This document shows, in pieces, positions 1-9,507 of a stretch of 64,000 bases of DNA. Made by a program: the position numbers and the translations under genes. The stretch is from Acinetobacter lwoffii (GTDB taxonomy: Bacteria > Pseudomonadota > Gammaproteobacteria > Pseudomonadales > Moraxellaceae). A model generated the notes under the pieces. The model saw only the letters and a list, made by a program, of their open reading frames with translations, had not been told where the DNA came from and did no database searches. Each line of letters begins with the position of its first letter. The first letter of the stretch is position 1. The DNA lies in NCBI RefSeq assembly GCF_024129355.1, contig NZ_JAMXXP010000005.1, positions 62,001 to 126,000 of the forward strand. Reading direction: 5' to 3'.

Positions 1-923
1 TCAACAACCGTAAGTAAATTTTGTAGGTTTACAACTGATTTACCACAATATTGTTCATACATGCCTGCGACCAATTCAATCTGTTCAGGCTTTTCCCAAA
101 TACAATGTTGAACCAACCAACAATCCCAAATTGTGACCTGACTTTGCCCATTGGTATATGCTGAGACTTGTAACATTCCAACAATTTTACGCCAACGACG
201 ATCTGATACCTGAATCTGGTTTTCAGCACACCATTTTCGTAGTTCTATTAAAAACTGTAATGCTTCAGCAGATAACTCCACCTTTTTAGCATGCTCTTGA
301 ATATATTTGAGTTCGTCATACGACAGTTGCTCAACAGATAACGCTTCCTCACTCGCTTTCACCGTCAATAACTGCCTAAACCCCGACTTACTGACAGGTT
401 CAACATATTGTCGAAATAGGAAACGGTCATATAGGGCACTGAGATTACCATCTTCAGGTAATTCATTACTTGCACCAATAACTGAAATCAAAGGTACCTT
501 TTGTCTGAGCACACCATTATCAAACTCACGTTCATTTAACAACGTTAACAATGCATTCAAAATGGCACTATTGGCTTTAAAAATTTCGTCTAAAAATGCG
601 ATGGATGCTTGAGGTAAATAGCCTTGAGTTAGACGTGTATATTGGTCTTTTTCTAAAGCTTGAATCGACAGAGGACCAAACAGTTCTTCAGGTACAGAAA
701 ATTTAGTCAAGAGCCGTTCAAAATAGGGAGTTTCTTGAAAAACGAGATGTAATCTACGTGAAACTAAACTTTTCCCTGTACCAGGTGGGCCGATTAATAA
801 AATATGCTCACCTGCCAAAGCAGCAAGTAAAGTCAACTTAATCGTCTGTTCTCGTTCAACTAAACCCTGTGTTAGTTGACTTTGAATGCGCTTAATTTTT
901 TTAAATAATTCAGATGTATTCAT
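1..923 (-). CDS. MoxR/RavA-type AAA+ ATPase (partial, runs off left edge)
   Basis: The minus-strand frame starts at ATG 921-923 and is still open at base 1, so only about 307 N-terminal residues are visible. Seen: Walker A GPPGTGKS at residues 45-52, Walker B LDEIFKAN at 111-118, sensor-1 type GASNELPE at 150-157 and the arginine-containing LYDRFLFR at 164-171. This is the MoxR class, RavA branch, whose members act as chaperone-like ATPases and usually pair with a vWA protein; such a partner could lie just left of the window. It follows the dynamin-like gene at 987-3119 after 63 bases on the same strand, which places it with the GTPase cluster. MoxR class is secure; the RavA branch is inferred from the motif pattern. 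Confidence 0.85.
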   Translation of the reverse strand, partial: MNTSELFKKIKRIQSQLTQGLVEREQTIKLTLLAALAGEHILLIGPPGTGKSLVSRRLHLVFQETPYFERLLTKFSVPEELFGPLSIQALEKDQYTRLTQGYLPQASIAFLDEIFKANSAILNALLTLLNEREFDNGVLRQKVPLISVIGASNELPEDGNLSALYDRFLFRQYVEPVSKSGFRQLLTVKASEEALSVEQLSYDELKYIQEHAKKVELSAEALQFLIELRKWCAENQIQVSDRRWRKIVGMLQVSAYTNGQSQVTIWDCWLVQHCIWEKPEQIELVAGMYEQYCGKSVVNLQNLLTVV

Positions 924-954
924 TCAATATAGTGTCCAACATACAGTAAAAACA

Positions 955-978
955 GGAAGAGCATATAACGGCTCTCCC
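955..978 (-). terminator. possible terminator between the dynamin-like gene and the MoxR gene
   Basis: On the minus strand the sequence forms an 8-bp stem with one mismatch (GGGAGAGC with GCTCTTCC), followed by TGTTTTTA. It lies just past the stop codon at 987. The T-run is interrupted by one G, so termination may be partial and the MoxR gene may still be co-transcribed. Confidence 0.4.
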
Positions 979-986
979 TAGTCAAA

Positions 987-3119
987 TTAGGCAATCTTTT
1001 TTGTTAAAGCTTCATCAGTGATTAGCGCTTTTAATGCTTCATATTCCTGCACAGCTTTTTGCTTTTCTGCGAAGTCTTGCTTTATTTGTTCAAGTTCTTT
1101 TTCTAAGCCTTGCGTCATTTTGTGAGCAAGTTGATTTTGTGTATCAATCAAATTGAGCTCAATTTGTTTTGTTGATGCTTTAAATTGTTCATTCAATAAT
1201 TTAAAAACTTCCTGCAAAGATTGATGTAAGGCTTGCTTCAATTTCTGCATATCATTACTGGATCTGATTTGACCGCTAAAGTTTTGGCTAATTTTGCGCG
1301 TCGGATCGCCAATTTCTAGCTTTAACTCAGGTAAATCTAACTGACGAATGACTGCATCCAACACATTTTTAAATTGGTTTGCATCAAAATCTGCTTGAGC
1401 TGTATTTAATTCATTGACCAAAGCTCGGCGTAAATTTAGCTTTAATTGGCTAGGACGAATTAAATCATTGAAGTGATATTGGATATCAACCTTACAATTT
1501 CTAGCGTACTGTGCAATTTGCTCTACCGCATCTGATGCAGATAAATATTCATAATTTGTTGTGTATGTACGATAGCGAGTTTCTGAACTACCCCAACTAA
1601 ATGGGTTATACCATTTTGATGTACTGACTTCATAAGCCTCTTCATGTGTTTCAGAACCAGTACGTGTGGTGAGTTGAGTATATTGCTGAATTGATTTTTG
1701 CAATTCCTGAGAAATGCTATTACTCGCTTTTTGAATTGATGTTAGTTCAGTACTAATATGTTGCTCTAACTTAGCTGAAATCACTCGTATACGTTGTTCT
1801 AACTGCTTCTCTGATTCAGTCAGTTGAGAAATATCTTGAGTATTTAAACGGATGATACGACCTTCAACAGTTTCTCTTAGATCAGTTAAGGTTTCATCAA
1901 GCTTTTCTTGCGCTTTAGGTAACAAACTTTGTTTCTTCGATTCCAAAATCTGATTTTTTTCAATACGTGCTATTTGGTACTTTTCTTTCAAAGCATCAAA
2001 GTTAGCAATACGTTGCCAATCCTGCTGTGTAAGTTGATATCCGTCCCAATCATTATCTGCTGTTTCTTTCAGTTCCTGATATACATGTTTCATTGAAGCA
2101 TCCCATGTCGATGGATCCCATGTCGCAAACCCATGAGCAAAGGTACTGGAAACAATTGGATTAACAAGGTTCTCTAGCAAATTTGCTAAATGTTCATGAC
2201 CTGCTTTTCGCTTTTTCTCGGCTAACTCACCTAATTCTTTTACTGCGCGTTTATTTAAACGCCGTTGCAAATTGTTTTCACAATCTAACAAGCTATCTTG
2301 ATTAAAACCATCATCTAGAATCGCTGAGTCATATTGCCCTGCAATTAAGTAAAGGCGTTCAACACCACCCTGAGGTAATTGTTCAGTCAATAAATCAATA
2401 TCTGACTGATCTAAGAACTGACTTGCTCGTGATAAAAAGAATACGACATCACAACGTGCCATTTCTTCTTTGGTCTTTTGCGTTCGGCTAATGACAGGGT
2501 CATTCATTCCTGGGGTATCGATAACATCGAAACCTTTCAACTCTTCATTTGGCAAATACAGACGAGTCATTTTTACTAATGCTGTGTATTGACCATCATT
2601 ACCTGCGTACTTATTCAATATATGCATTAATTCATCGAGTGAAGTTGTTTCAATGCGCTGATGCTGTTGTTCTAAAGCGACACTCACATCAAGCCCGGCT
2701 TTTTCAACCATTTCAACCAATTCTTTGGCTACTTTGACAGACTCAGATTCATAGTTTTCTTGTGCCAGTTGTTCTAAATCAGCCCACTCTTCTTTCGAAT
2801 AGTATTCAATTTCTAAAGAAGGCGTAGCACCATAGCTGATACGAGTGAGATTGGCTGTTTTAGGCGTAGCAGCTGTTGGTAAAACTGGCTTACCATCAAA
2901 TAATAGTGCATTTAAAAAACTGCTTTTACCAGCCTTTACTTGCCCCATAATCGCAATATTTAAAGTCTGTTGCTCTTGTTCAAAGCGTTGGATATCTTGT
3001 TGTAAGGTCTCTTTTAAACGAAAAATATTTGAAATTTCATTGTTATCAAATCTTTTTCCCCAGATCTGTAAGCTCTGACACAAGCTAGAAAGCTGTTCTA
3101 AATGCTGATGAATTGACAT
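987..3119 (-). CDS. dynamin-like GTPase (710 aa)
   Basis: Predicted large GTPase of the dynamin superfamily. The P-loop GQVKAGKS is at residues 59-66 and the switch-II type motif DTPGMND near 199-205. The usual N/TKxD specificity motif is not clear: the expected place reads LIAGQYD, so nucleotide specificity may be altered. The rest is mainly helical with long heptad-like stretches (about residues 380-480 and 590-700), as expected for a stalk. Bacterial dynamins remodel membranes; paired ones occur in LeoABC/Eleos-type loci linked to phage defence or vesicle export. It differs in sequence from the three GTPases upstream, and a terminator-like hairpin at 3183-3207 separates it from them. Family assignment is good; the biological role is inferred. 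Confidence 0.85.
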   Translation of the reverse strand: MSIHQHLEQLSSLCQSLQIWGKRFDNNEISNIFRLKETLQQDIQRFEQEQQTLNIAIMGQVKAGKSSFLNALLFDGKPVLPTAATPKTANLTRISYGATPSLEIEYYSKEEWADLEQLAQENYESESVKVAKELVEMVEKAGLDVSVALEQQHQRIETTSLDELMHILNKYAGNDGQYTALVKMTRLYLPNEELKGFDVIDTPGMNDPVISRTQKTKEEMARCDVVFFLSRASQFLDQSDIDLLTEQLPQGGVERLYLIAGQYDSAILDDGFNQDSLLDCENNLQRRLNKRAVKELGELAEKKRKAGHEHLANLLENLVNPIVSSTFAHGFATWDPSTWDASMKHVYQELKETADNDWDGYQLTQQDWQRIANFDALKEKYQIARIEKNQILESKKQSLLPKAQEKLDETLTDLRETVEGRIIRLNTQDISQLTESEKQLEQRIRVISAKLEQHISTELTSIQKASNSISQELQKSIQQYTQLTTRTGSETHEEAYEVSTSKWYNPFSWGSSETRYRTYTTNYEYLSASDAVEQIAQYARNCKVDIQYHFNDLIRPSQLKLNLRRALVNELNTAQADFDANQFKNVLDAVIRQLDLPELKLEIGDPTRKISQNFSGQIRSSNDMQKLKQALHQSLQEVFKLLNEQFKASTKQIELNLIDTQNQLAHKMTQGLEKELEQIKQDFAEKQKAVQEYEALKALITDEALTKKIA

Positions 3120-3175
3120 ACCCTGCTCTTTTTTAATATCAAGTATTTATAAAGAAATTTTAGCTTAATTTAATG

Positions 3176-3207
3176 AAAAAAAGACCTAGACAAAAGGTGA
3201 CTAGGTC
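3176..3207 (-). terminator. intrinsic terminator after the 3229-4755 gene
   Basis: Inverted arms GACCTAG (3183-3189) and CTAGGTC (3201-3207) are followed on the minus strand by seven T residues. It lies directly downstream of the gene ending at 3229, so the four genes upstream plus the regulator may form one transcript and the 987-3119 gene a second or read-through unit. Confidence 0.6.
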
Positions 3208-3228
3208 ATAGATTGACGTAGTAATTAA

Positions 3229-4755
3229 CTAGTTACCGAACTGCATATTTTCACTGTTTAAATCAGCTAACTGCGACTCTAGTGTACTAAGGTGTAATGG
3301 ATCAAATTTAAAGTTAGGTAAGTATTTAAATCCACTCTCGATTTCTTTATTTCTAAATATAAATTCACATGGCTTCGTTTCATGATCTTGATCATAATAA
3401 TCTTTAAGCCCCAAAATGCTATCAATAAAATTACATCTTTCAAATGTTCTACCAGAAGAATAACATGCTATAAATAAGTTTGATTTCTCAAATGTACAGC
3501 CCTTCATTAGCCGTATAAATTCGCCCGATCCATAACTTTCTCTATTTTCAATTAAAATACCACTACCATTAAAACCGACTTCATTTAATTTCTTTAAAGA
3601 TTTCGAATCTTGGTAAAGACTAGATAAACAATCTTTAAAATGAACATTTTCCAAAGAATTTTGATATAAATCAGAAGTGTAAATTCCGCCCGAAACTAAT
3701 GCTTTACAATTAAATATTTTAGTATCTTTAATATTAAAGTTAATATTTTTAAAGAATAAAGCACCACCAATTATTTTTTCATTACCACAATTTTCAAAGC
3801 TTACATTTTGAAATCTTATTTTTTTATCTTTCGCTCTATTTCCATAAAAATTATAATCATAGTGGTTTATTATAGATATAGATTGAGCATCTTTTGTTTC
3901 AAAATAAGTGTTCTTTATTTCACAATATGAGTTTTCATCTTCAAATTGATTAATTTTTAATGTCGTTAATTTTTTCTCAGTATCATATTGACCAGAAATT
4001 TTACATCCCTGGATTTTTAAGTGATCTACTTTATAAAAACTAAATATTGGATTTTCAAATCTTGATTGCATGAATTCAACTTTAATACCTTCATTAAATT
4101 TTAATACCGAATCATTTTCAAAATATAAATTTGCATTACTAATCTGACAATTAAAATTAATATCAATATTCTTCCTTACAATCCAGAATCCTTGTAAAAT
4201 CCCTTGTTTTAGCTTATCTTTTGTAAGCTCTTGGAGTAAATATTCCTTCCATAAATTGGCATAGTTTAAGTTAAATGTAGACTGAATTTCATAGCTATGT
4301 TGAATTCCTAATACTTGGCAAACTACATAAAGGATCTGAATCAAATCATTTTCTTTTAATTGAAATAAACCGATCCATTCATTCAGTAAAATATTTTTTT
4401 GATCATTAAGTGGTGTATCTAACCTCAAAAAAATAAAAGCATCAATCATAAAGGATTTAACTAAATCTTTAGCAGAACATAACTGTATGAACTCTTTAAT
4501 TTGGTCTTTAGAGATATTTTGTGCCAGATTGAAAATCTTACCTTGTTGATGTTCTGTCTTACAGGCATGTAAATATAGTTGAAATAAGCGTGTTCTAGAT
4601 TCTGTTAGCTCATCCAAAAGTATAAACGAGCTAATCATTGTTAGATAAAGTTCTTTTTCTTGCTCGTTTAATTGCTTTGCAATGAAGTGATCATTCAATG
4701 GTTGTAAATCTAATTTGGCTAAGTCCAACTGTTGCAAATACGTATTCAAGTTCAT
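3229..4755 (-). CDS. hypothetical protein with possible TerB-like N-terminal domain and beta-helix-like C-terminal region (508 aa)
   Basis: Not recognised as a named family. The first ~190 residues are helical. Residues around 105-150 (SFMIDAFIFLRLDTPLND followed by an acidic helix) have the spacing of TerB-like domains. From about residue 200 to 480 the sequence is made of short repeats rich in Asn, Phe, Ile and Cys that alternate short strands and turns (for example FENCG, FKDCL, FEKSN), the look of a pentapeptide or right-handed beta-helix fold. There is no signal peptide or membrane segment. It is 11 bases downstream of the GTPase gene at 4767 and so part of that operon. A scaffold or sensor for the GTPases is possible. 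The TerB link is a low-confidence inference. Confidence 0.6.
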   Translation of the reverse strand: MNLNTYLQQLDLAKLDLQPLNDHFIAKQLNEQEKELYLTMISSFILLDELTESRTRLFQLYLHACKTEHQQGKIFNLAQNISKDQIKEFIQLCSAKDLVKSFMIDAFIFLRLDTPLNDQKNILLNEWIGLFQLKENDLIQILYVVCQVLGIQHSYEIQSTFNLNYANLWKEYLLQELTKDKLKQGILQGFWIVRKNIDINFNCQISNANLYFENDSVLKFNEGIKVEFMQSRFENPIFSFYKVDHLKIQGCKISGQYDTEKKLTTLKINQFEDENSYCEIKNTYFETKDAQSISIINHYDYNFYGNRAKDKKIRFQNVSFENCGNEKIIGGALFFKNINFNIKDTKIFNCKALVSGGIYTSDLYQNSLENVHFKDCLSSLYQDSKSLKKLNEVGFNGSGILIENRESYGSGEFIRLMKGCTFEKSNLFIACYSSGRTFERCNFIDSILGLKDYYDQDHETKPCEFIFRNKEIESGFKYLPNFKFDPLHLSTLESQLADLNSENMQFGN

Positions 4756-4766
4756 TTCATATTTCC

Positions 4767-6182
4767 TTAAGCCATTAAATTAGACCAAATTGGTTTTGTA
4801 TTCTTTGGTGTTTGACGTAATATTTTCTTAACATTTGGGATAGACATATCAATAGAAAGTAATTCCCACTTTGACTGCCATAGAGCAAGGTCAATATCCT
4901 TCTCAGCTAAAATTTCTTTTAGTATAGGTACTAAATCCACTTGTCTGACTTCAATTAATTCAAGCTCATCTGGCTCTAATAAAGGTATACCAACTTTTTG
5001 ACCAACACGGTTAAGTTGATCAAAAAAATATTTTTGCAAAGCACTTAAAGTTTCCTTTGACGATAAAATTTGTTTGAATTTTTCCTGAATCATAATTTTA
5101 AGTGAATCAACATCATTGAGTATTTCAGGAAGATCAGAGAGCATTTCTATTCGATTAATTCTATTTATTTGCATCTGTGCAATACGTATTTGTTCATCTA
5201 AGAAACGCTCATATTGTAGAAACAGTTTTTTAAAGTTTTGAGCAAACAATATTGGACGTTTTACTTTATTCCACTCAAATAACAGATACTCAACCCGCTC
5301 CAAAGGATATTCCCTTTTTTTACGAGCAGAACTGAAGACCACATCGATAATTTCAATTCCTCGTTTTTGCGTAAGATCTAAAATTAAACTTTTAATTGAG
5401 TATAAATCCTCTTTTGTCTTTAAATCTGCTCGGCTAAGAACAATCAATTTTGGTATTGAGGGATTAAGTTCACCTAGAAAATTTAGATCTTCATCACTGA
5501 TTGTTCCATTAGCTGCAGAAACCACCCAAATAATAAAATGTGCAGTATTTAATTGACTAAATGCTACTTTTGTATCTGTCCTTTCGGAATTAAATGCTGC
5601 ATTGGTATTACTATATCCAGGCGTATCTAATAATGCTAAATCCCCCCATTTAAATGAAGTATCCTGAATAACCAAAGATTTGAGAAGCCCTGATACCTCA
5701 CTTCCAAACTGCTCATATTCCTCATGCGTAAACGAAAGAAAATCTTCTTCTTTTAAATGAATTTCTCTATTGAAAATATTTATTGCTGTACTTTTATCTT
5801 GATCGCCTAATATTAAATAAGTTGGGACAGATGTTGTCGGATCAACCTGTACGACCAACTTTTTACGCCCTAGCAATGTATTAAGGAAACTAGACTTTCC
5901 TGCACTAAATGCACCACCAATGCCGACTATATTCTTCTGTGCTAAATAGGGAAAAGCACAAAATGCTTCAAAACGATCCAATTCAAGTTGGAACATTTTT
6001 AAGATTTCAGGGAAGTTCGGTGGACAGCCCTCTAATGCCAATTGCACCAGATCTCGTTCAATCAAGTTTTTTAACTCTGACACCCATTGCACATGCTCTG
6101 CATCACTTGTCTTTGTATAAGATGCTTGAGCCAACAATTGATATCTTTGAGCTAAATCGAAATTGTAATTTTGTAATGTCAT
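4767..6182 (-). CDS. dynamin-like GTPase (471 aa)
   Basis: P-loop GAFSAGKS at residues 90-97, a following segment with DPTTSVPTYLI (switch I region), DTPGYSN (G3) and the G4-like LSRADLKT identify a dynamin-superfamily GTPase. It is a clear paralogue of the protein at 6185-7834: both share the FSAGKSSFLN, GRK and DPTTS.PTYLI blocks. It is shorter, with no coiled coil or PH-like tail, and ends in a helical region with no evident membrane segment. It starts 2 bases after its paralogue ends, which suggests translational coupling and a fixed ratio, as expected for heteromeric dynamin pairs. Confidence 0.85.
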   Translation of the reverse strand: MTLQNYNFDLAQRYQLLAQASYTKTSDAEHVQWVSELKNLIERDLVQLALEGCPPNFPEILKMFQLELDRFEAFCAFPYLAQKNIVGIGGAFSAGKSSFLNTLLGRKKLVVQVDPTTSVPTYLILGDQDKSTAINIFNREIHLKEEDFLSFTHEEYEQFGSEVSGLLKSLVIQDTSFKWGDLALLDTPGYSNTNAAFNSERTDTKVAFSQLNTAHFIIWVVSAANGTISDEDLNFLGELNPSIPKLIVLSRADLKTKEDLYSIKSLILDLTQKRGIEIIDVVFSSARKKREYPLERVEYLLFEWNKVKRPILFAQNFKKLFLQYERFLDEQIRIAQMQINRINRIEMLSDLPEILNDVDSLKIMIQEKFKQILSSKETLSALQKYFFDQLNRVGQKVGIPLLEPDELELIEVRQVDLVPILKEILAEKDIDLALWQSKWELLSIDMSIPNVKKILRQTPKNTKPIWSNLMA

Positions 6183-6184
6183 GC

Positions 6185-7834
6185 TTACTGCTCAATATAA
6201 TTTTTCAATGCGTTGACTAGATTCACCATAGGTGCTTTTAAATTATCCTGAGGCACATACAATACTTCCGTACCATTGATATTGAGCTTAGAATCATTCT
6301 GATCGAAACGAATACTTCGAATGTCACTTAAACGAATAACAAAGCGTTTTGATAGCATGTCTTTACAGTACAACTCTGAATATGTCAGATACAGACCATT
6401 CTCTGCATTTTTAAATAAGGTTGTCGTGTCAACAAGTACGAGAGGATCATCATTATATTTCCCATACTCACCATCGCCTTCATAAGCATAAGACTTAATG
6501 GCTTTTTCCGTTTTTTTACGGATACTGTAAATATCATCAATGACATAAATACCAGCACTCGGCCGACTAATATCATCCTGAGCATCTTCTAAAATATGCT
6601 CCAAACTACGGCGCTCGGTTTTTTGTACTTGCTGTTTAAGTTGCTCTGCTTTGGCCATCAAGTCTTGGGCTTTTAGCATTTCCCTTTCATGTTCATGCTT
6701 AGCTCGTTGCAGACGCTTCTCTTCTTCTATTTTTAACGCTTCACGTTCCAGTTCAGCCTGATATGCGATTAACTTATCTTGCCTTTCTTGCTCAATTTTG
6801 GCTTGTACAGCTAAATAGTTTTGCCATTGCGTTTCAATATCGATATTTGCATAAACCGCCAATTGATAAATTTTTTCAAATAATTTTCTTTGAAATCGCT
6901 CTATCTCTACTTCTCCCTCCTTATTTGCAAGATGTTTCTTCATTGCATCGAAATACGCACTAAAGTTTTCGATAATACGAGATTCTTGGCTATTTAAGCT
7001 CCATTGAGTGAGATAACCATCCAATAACTGGCGATCAAATTTTTCAGGTTGCCTTGCAGAAAGTACCAATACATCAACTACCTCGATCTGATGCTGAGCT
7101 AAAGTATATTGAGTAAGTTTTTTAATTTCTGTTAAATCCTCAGGTGATTTCTTATCAGCCCGACTTATCACAATTAATTTAGGAATATCTGAGCGAATTG
7201 TTGTTAAAAAATCGATATCACTTTGAGAAATAACACCTTGATCGGCTGAGACCAACCAAATTAAACACTGTGCATCATTAAGTTGAACTTTAGCAATATG
7301 TGCATCACACAGGCCTTGCTCAATATTTTCATGATTACTGTAGCCAGGGGTATCTAAAAACGCTAAATTTGGCCATCTCTGCTCAGGTTGAGTTAACAAA
7401 ATTAAATCAATATTTGCTGCTAATTCATGTAACTCTTGTTCAGCATGGTGCGTTAAGTGTTTGAATTGTTCCAAACTCAAATTTAATTGCTGCGAGTTTT
7501 TAAGCACAGCCTCAATTTTTTGTTGCTCACCATGTATCAAATAAGTTGGAATAGATGTCGTTGGATCAATCGCTACGCTCAAAACTTTGCGACCTAAGAT
7601 ACCATTTAAGAAACTAGATTTTCCTGCACTAAATGCACCACCAACGCCAACAATCACCTTATCTGCAAGTTCAGGTAACATACAAAACTTATAAAAATTC
7701 TCCATTTCATGGATAAAATCTAAACCTATTTGGTCATGAGCTAAAACACTCCCTTTTTTCAAAAGCTCTAGGTTATTATTAAAATATTGCTTCAAATCTT
7801 CATACATTTGAGTGATTTCTACATGCTTATTCAT
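6185..7834 (-). CDS. dynamin-like GTPase with coiled coil and possible PH-like tail (549 aa)
   Basis: P-loop GAFSAGKS at residues 66-73, DPTTSIPTYLI downstream, DTPGYSNHEN as G3 and ISRADKK as G4. A highly charged coiled coil runs from about 330 to 425, rich in KxEE and EREALK-type heptads. The last ~90 residues look like a compact beta-rich domain (FVIRLSDIRSIRFD and following) ending in a helix, similar in layout to bacterial PH-like domains that bind lipid or mediate oligomerisation. It sits between two other GTPases on the same strand, with gaps of 2 and 9 bases. The GTPase call is firm; the PH-like call is inferred from the strand pattern. Confidence 0.85.
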   Translation of the reverse strand: MNKHVEITQMYEDLKQYFNNNLELLKKGSVLAHDQIGLDFIHEMENFYKFCMLPELADKVIVGVGGAFSAGKSSFLNGILGRKVLSVAIDPTTSIPTYLIHGEQQKIEAVLKNSQQLNLSLEQFKHLTHHAEQELHELAANIDLILLTQPEQRWPNLAFLDTPGYSNHENIEQGLCDAHIAKVQLNDAQCLIWLVSADQGVISQSDIDFLTTIRSDIPKLIVISRADKKSPEDLTEIKKLTQYTLAQHQIEVVDVLVLSARQPEKFDRQLLDGYLTQWSLNSQESRIIENFSAYFDAMKKHLANKEGEVEIERFQRKLFEKIYQLAVYANIDIETQWQNYLAVQAKIEQERQDKLIAYQAELEREALKIEEEKRLQRAKHEHEREMLKAQDLMAKAEQLKQQVQKTERRSLEHILEDAQDDISRPSAGIYVIDDIYSIRKKTEKAIKSYAYEGDGEYGKYNDDPLVLVDTTTLFKNAENGLYLTYSELYCKDMLSKRFVIRLSDIRSIRFDQNDSKLNINGTEVLYVPQDNLKAPMVNLVNALKNYIEQ

Positions 7835-7843
7835 GTCTATTCC

Positions 7844-9487
7844 TTAAGATTCTAATTGTTTCTGCATATTTTGAATGATTGTTAAATCACTTTGATATGC
7901 TGCATGTAGCACCGCTCTTTCTTCAGCATTTTGCTTAAGTTGTTCTTCTAACATAGAAATTGAGTGTTGAGCTTGTGTGACTTTATTATTGATTTGATCT
8001 TCTACCTGCTGATTAACGGTATGAAGCTGCTCTTGCAAAATAGCACCTAAATTGATTTGCACTTGCTCAACCACTTGCGGAATAATTTTTCCTCGAACGT
8101 GATCACGTGCAGCTTCTTTCTGTTCTGCTCTTTGTTGGTCACGATTATGGTCTGACATAAATGCTTTAAATATAGATGTAACCATAGGCAAGATCATAGC
8201 TGCTAACGGGAACCTCTTTAATACAAAGGCTAAAATTCCTGTGATTCCAGTCAAACCAAGATCAAACACGGCACTGCCAGTTTTTTCTTGTTCAAAATGA
8301 AAATTTTGGTTAACGATAAGACTAGGTAAATCTGTTTCTATACGATGGACATATTTATCAACCAGAGGTTTGAAGTAGCGATCCATACCTTCAGTTAAAG
8401 CCATTCTTACACTGTAACTTAAATCACTCTCAATATTATTCTGCCCTATTAAAGCCGTTGCGTATTGATCCGTCTCACCTAACAGGCGATTTCGAATATG
8501 ATCGACCACATTATTTAAAACTGAAGGAACCTGCTCTTTCATCTTTTGATATTCAATAGAAAGTTTCTGCTTAAAACTTTCTGTCTCATCAATCAGTTGT
8601 TGTCGTTTTTCTTTCAATTCATCTGCATCTAAATCTTCTTGGTTCAAGAGAATGTTTAAATGTGATGTAATATCATCAATGATTCGATTGAATTGGGGTA
8701 CAACCGTCTCTTTAAATCGCATTTCACTCAAGTTTTCTAATTTTTGAAATGCTTCAACGGCTTCAGCTATATCTTTCTTTTTGGAAGACACAGATACAAC
8801 ATCTAGATAATTACCTTCAGGTAATAATGATCGTACTTGTTCACTAATTTGCGATTTAATCGCGACTATTTCTTCATGTGTTTTTTTATCATTTTTGGTA
8901 ATAATCACTACAACAGGTGCTTTATGCAGTGCTAATTCTTTTAGAAACTTTTTAATACTGTCTTTTAATGTTCCTTCTTCACTACTTACGGTAATTACAT
9001 ATGCCAGACTACGCCCTAAATAATGATGGATTGCTTGCATATGGGCATCGGATTTTGAGTCTAAGCCCGGTAAATCTGCTAAACATAAATGAGGAAGAGA
9101 TTGCAAAAATGCTTGGTTGAGCTGTACTTCAATATGCCCATCAGGCATCAGATCTAAGAACTCTTGGTCTTTTAATTCTTGTGCTGTCAAATTTTTAACA
9201 AAGTTATTCGCTTTAAAGCCTTTAATGGTTTCATCTTCTGAAAAACTAATTTCAGTCGCCAAATTACTAGCAGGGTCGATTTCTACACAAAGTAATTTCC
9301 TCTGAATCAAAGCATTGATCAAAGATGATTTACCAGCACTAAATGCCCCAATCAAAGGAACACGAACTTTAAAATTTTCAACATTTGATTTTAGCTGAAT
9401 AAGTGGCTCAACAGATAAATCATATTTTTGAAGTAACGTTTCAAGTTCTGGAATATGTGCTTGTATATTTTGCTGTGTTTTAAACAT
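7844..9487 (-). CDS. dynamin-like GTPase with membrane segment (547 aa)
   Basis: P-loop GAFSAGKS at residues 47-54, the G3 motif DLPGLDS, and a G4 motif with TKNDKK. Unlike its neighbours it carries a hydrophobic stretch near residues 415-450 (GLTGITGILAFVLKRF, then LAAMILPMV), the place where bacterial dynamins carry a membrane paddle. The C-terminal ~90 residues are a coiled coil. This suggests that it is the membrane-anchoring member of the GTPase set. It is the first GTPase gene in the operon, 20 bases after the regulator gene. Confidence 0.87.
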   Translation of the reverse strand: MFKTQQNIQAHIPELETLLQKYDLSVEPLIQLKSNVENFKVRVPLIGAFSAGKSSLINALIQRKLLCVEIDPASNLATEISFSEDETIKGFKANNFVKNLTAQELKDQEFLDLMPDGHIEVQLNQAFLQSLPHLCLADLPGLDSKSDAHMQAIHHYLGRSLAYVITVSSEEGTLKDSIKKFLKELALHKAPVVVIITKNDKKTHEEIVAIKSQISEQVRSLLPEGNYLDVVSVSSKKKDIAEAVEAFQKLENLSEMRFKETVVPQFNRIIDDITSHLNILLNQEDLDADELKEKRQQLIDETESFKQKLSIEYQKMKEQVPSVLNNVVDHIRNRLLGETDQYATALIGQNNIESDLSYSVRMALTEGMDRYFKPLVDKYVHRIETDLPSLIVNQNFHFEQEKTGSAVFDLGLTGITGILAFVLKRFPLAAMILPMVTSIFKAFMSDHNRDQQRAEQKEAARDHVRGKIIPQVVEQVQINLGAILQEQLHTVNQQVEDQINNKVTQAQHSISMLEEQLKQNAEERAVLHAAYQSDLTIIQNMQKQLES

Positions 9488-9507
9488 CTTTTTTAACTCT
9501 CGTAAAA

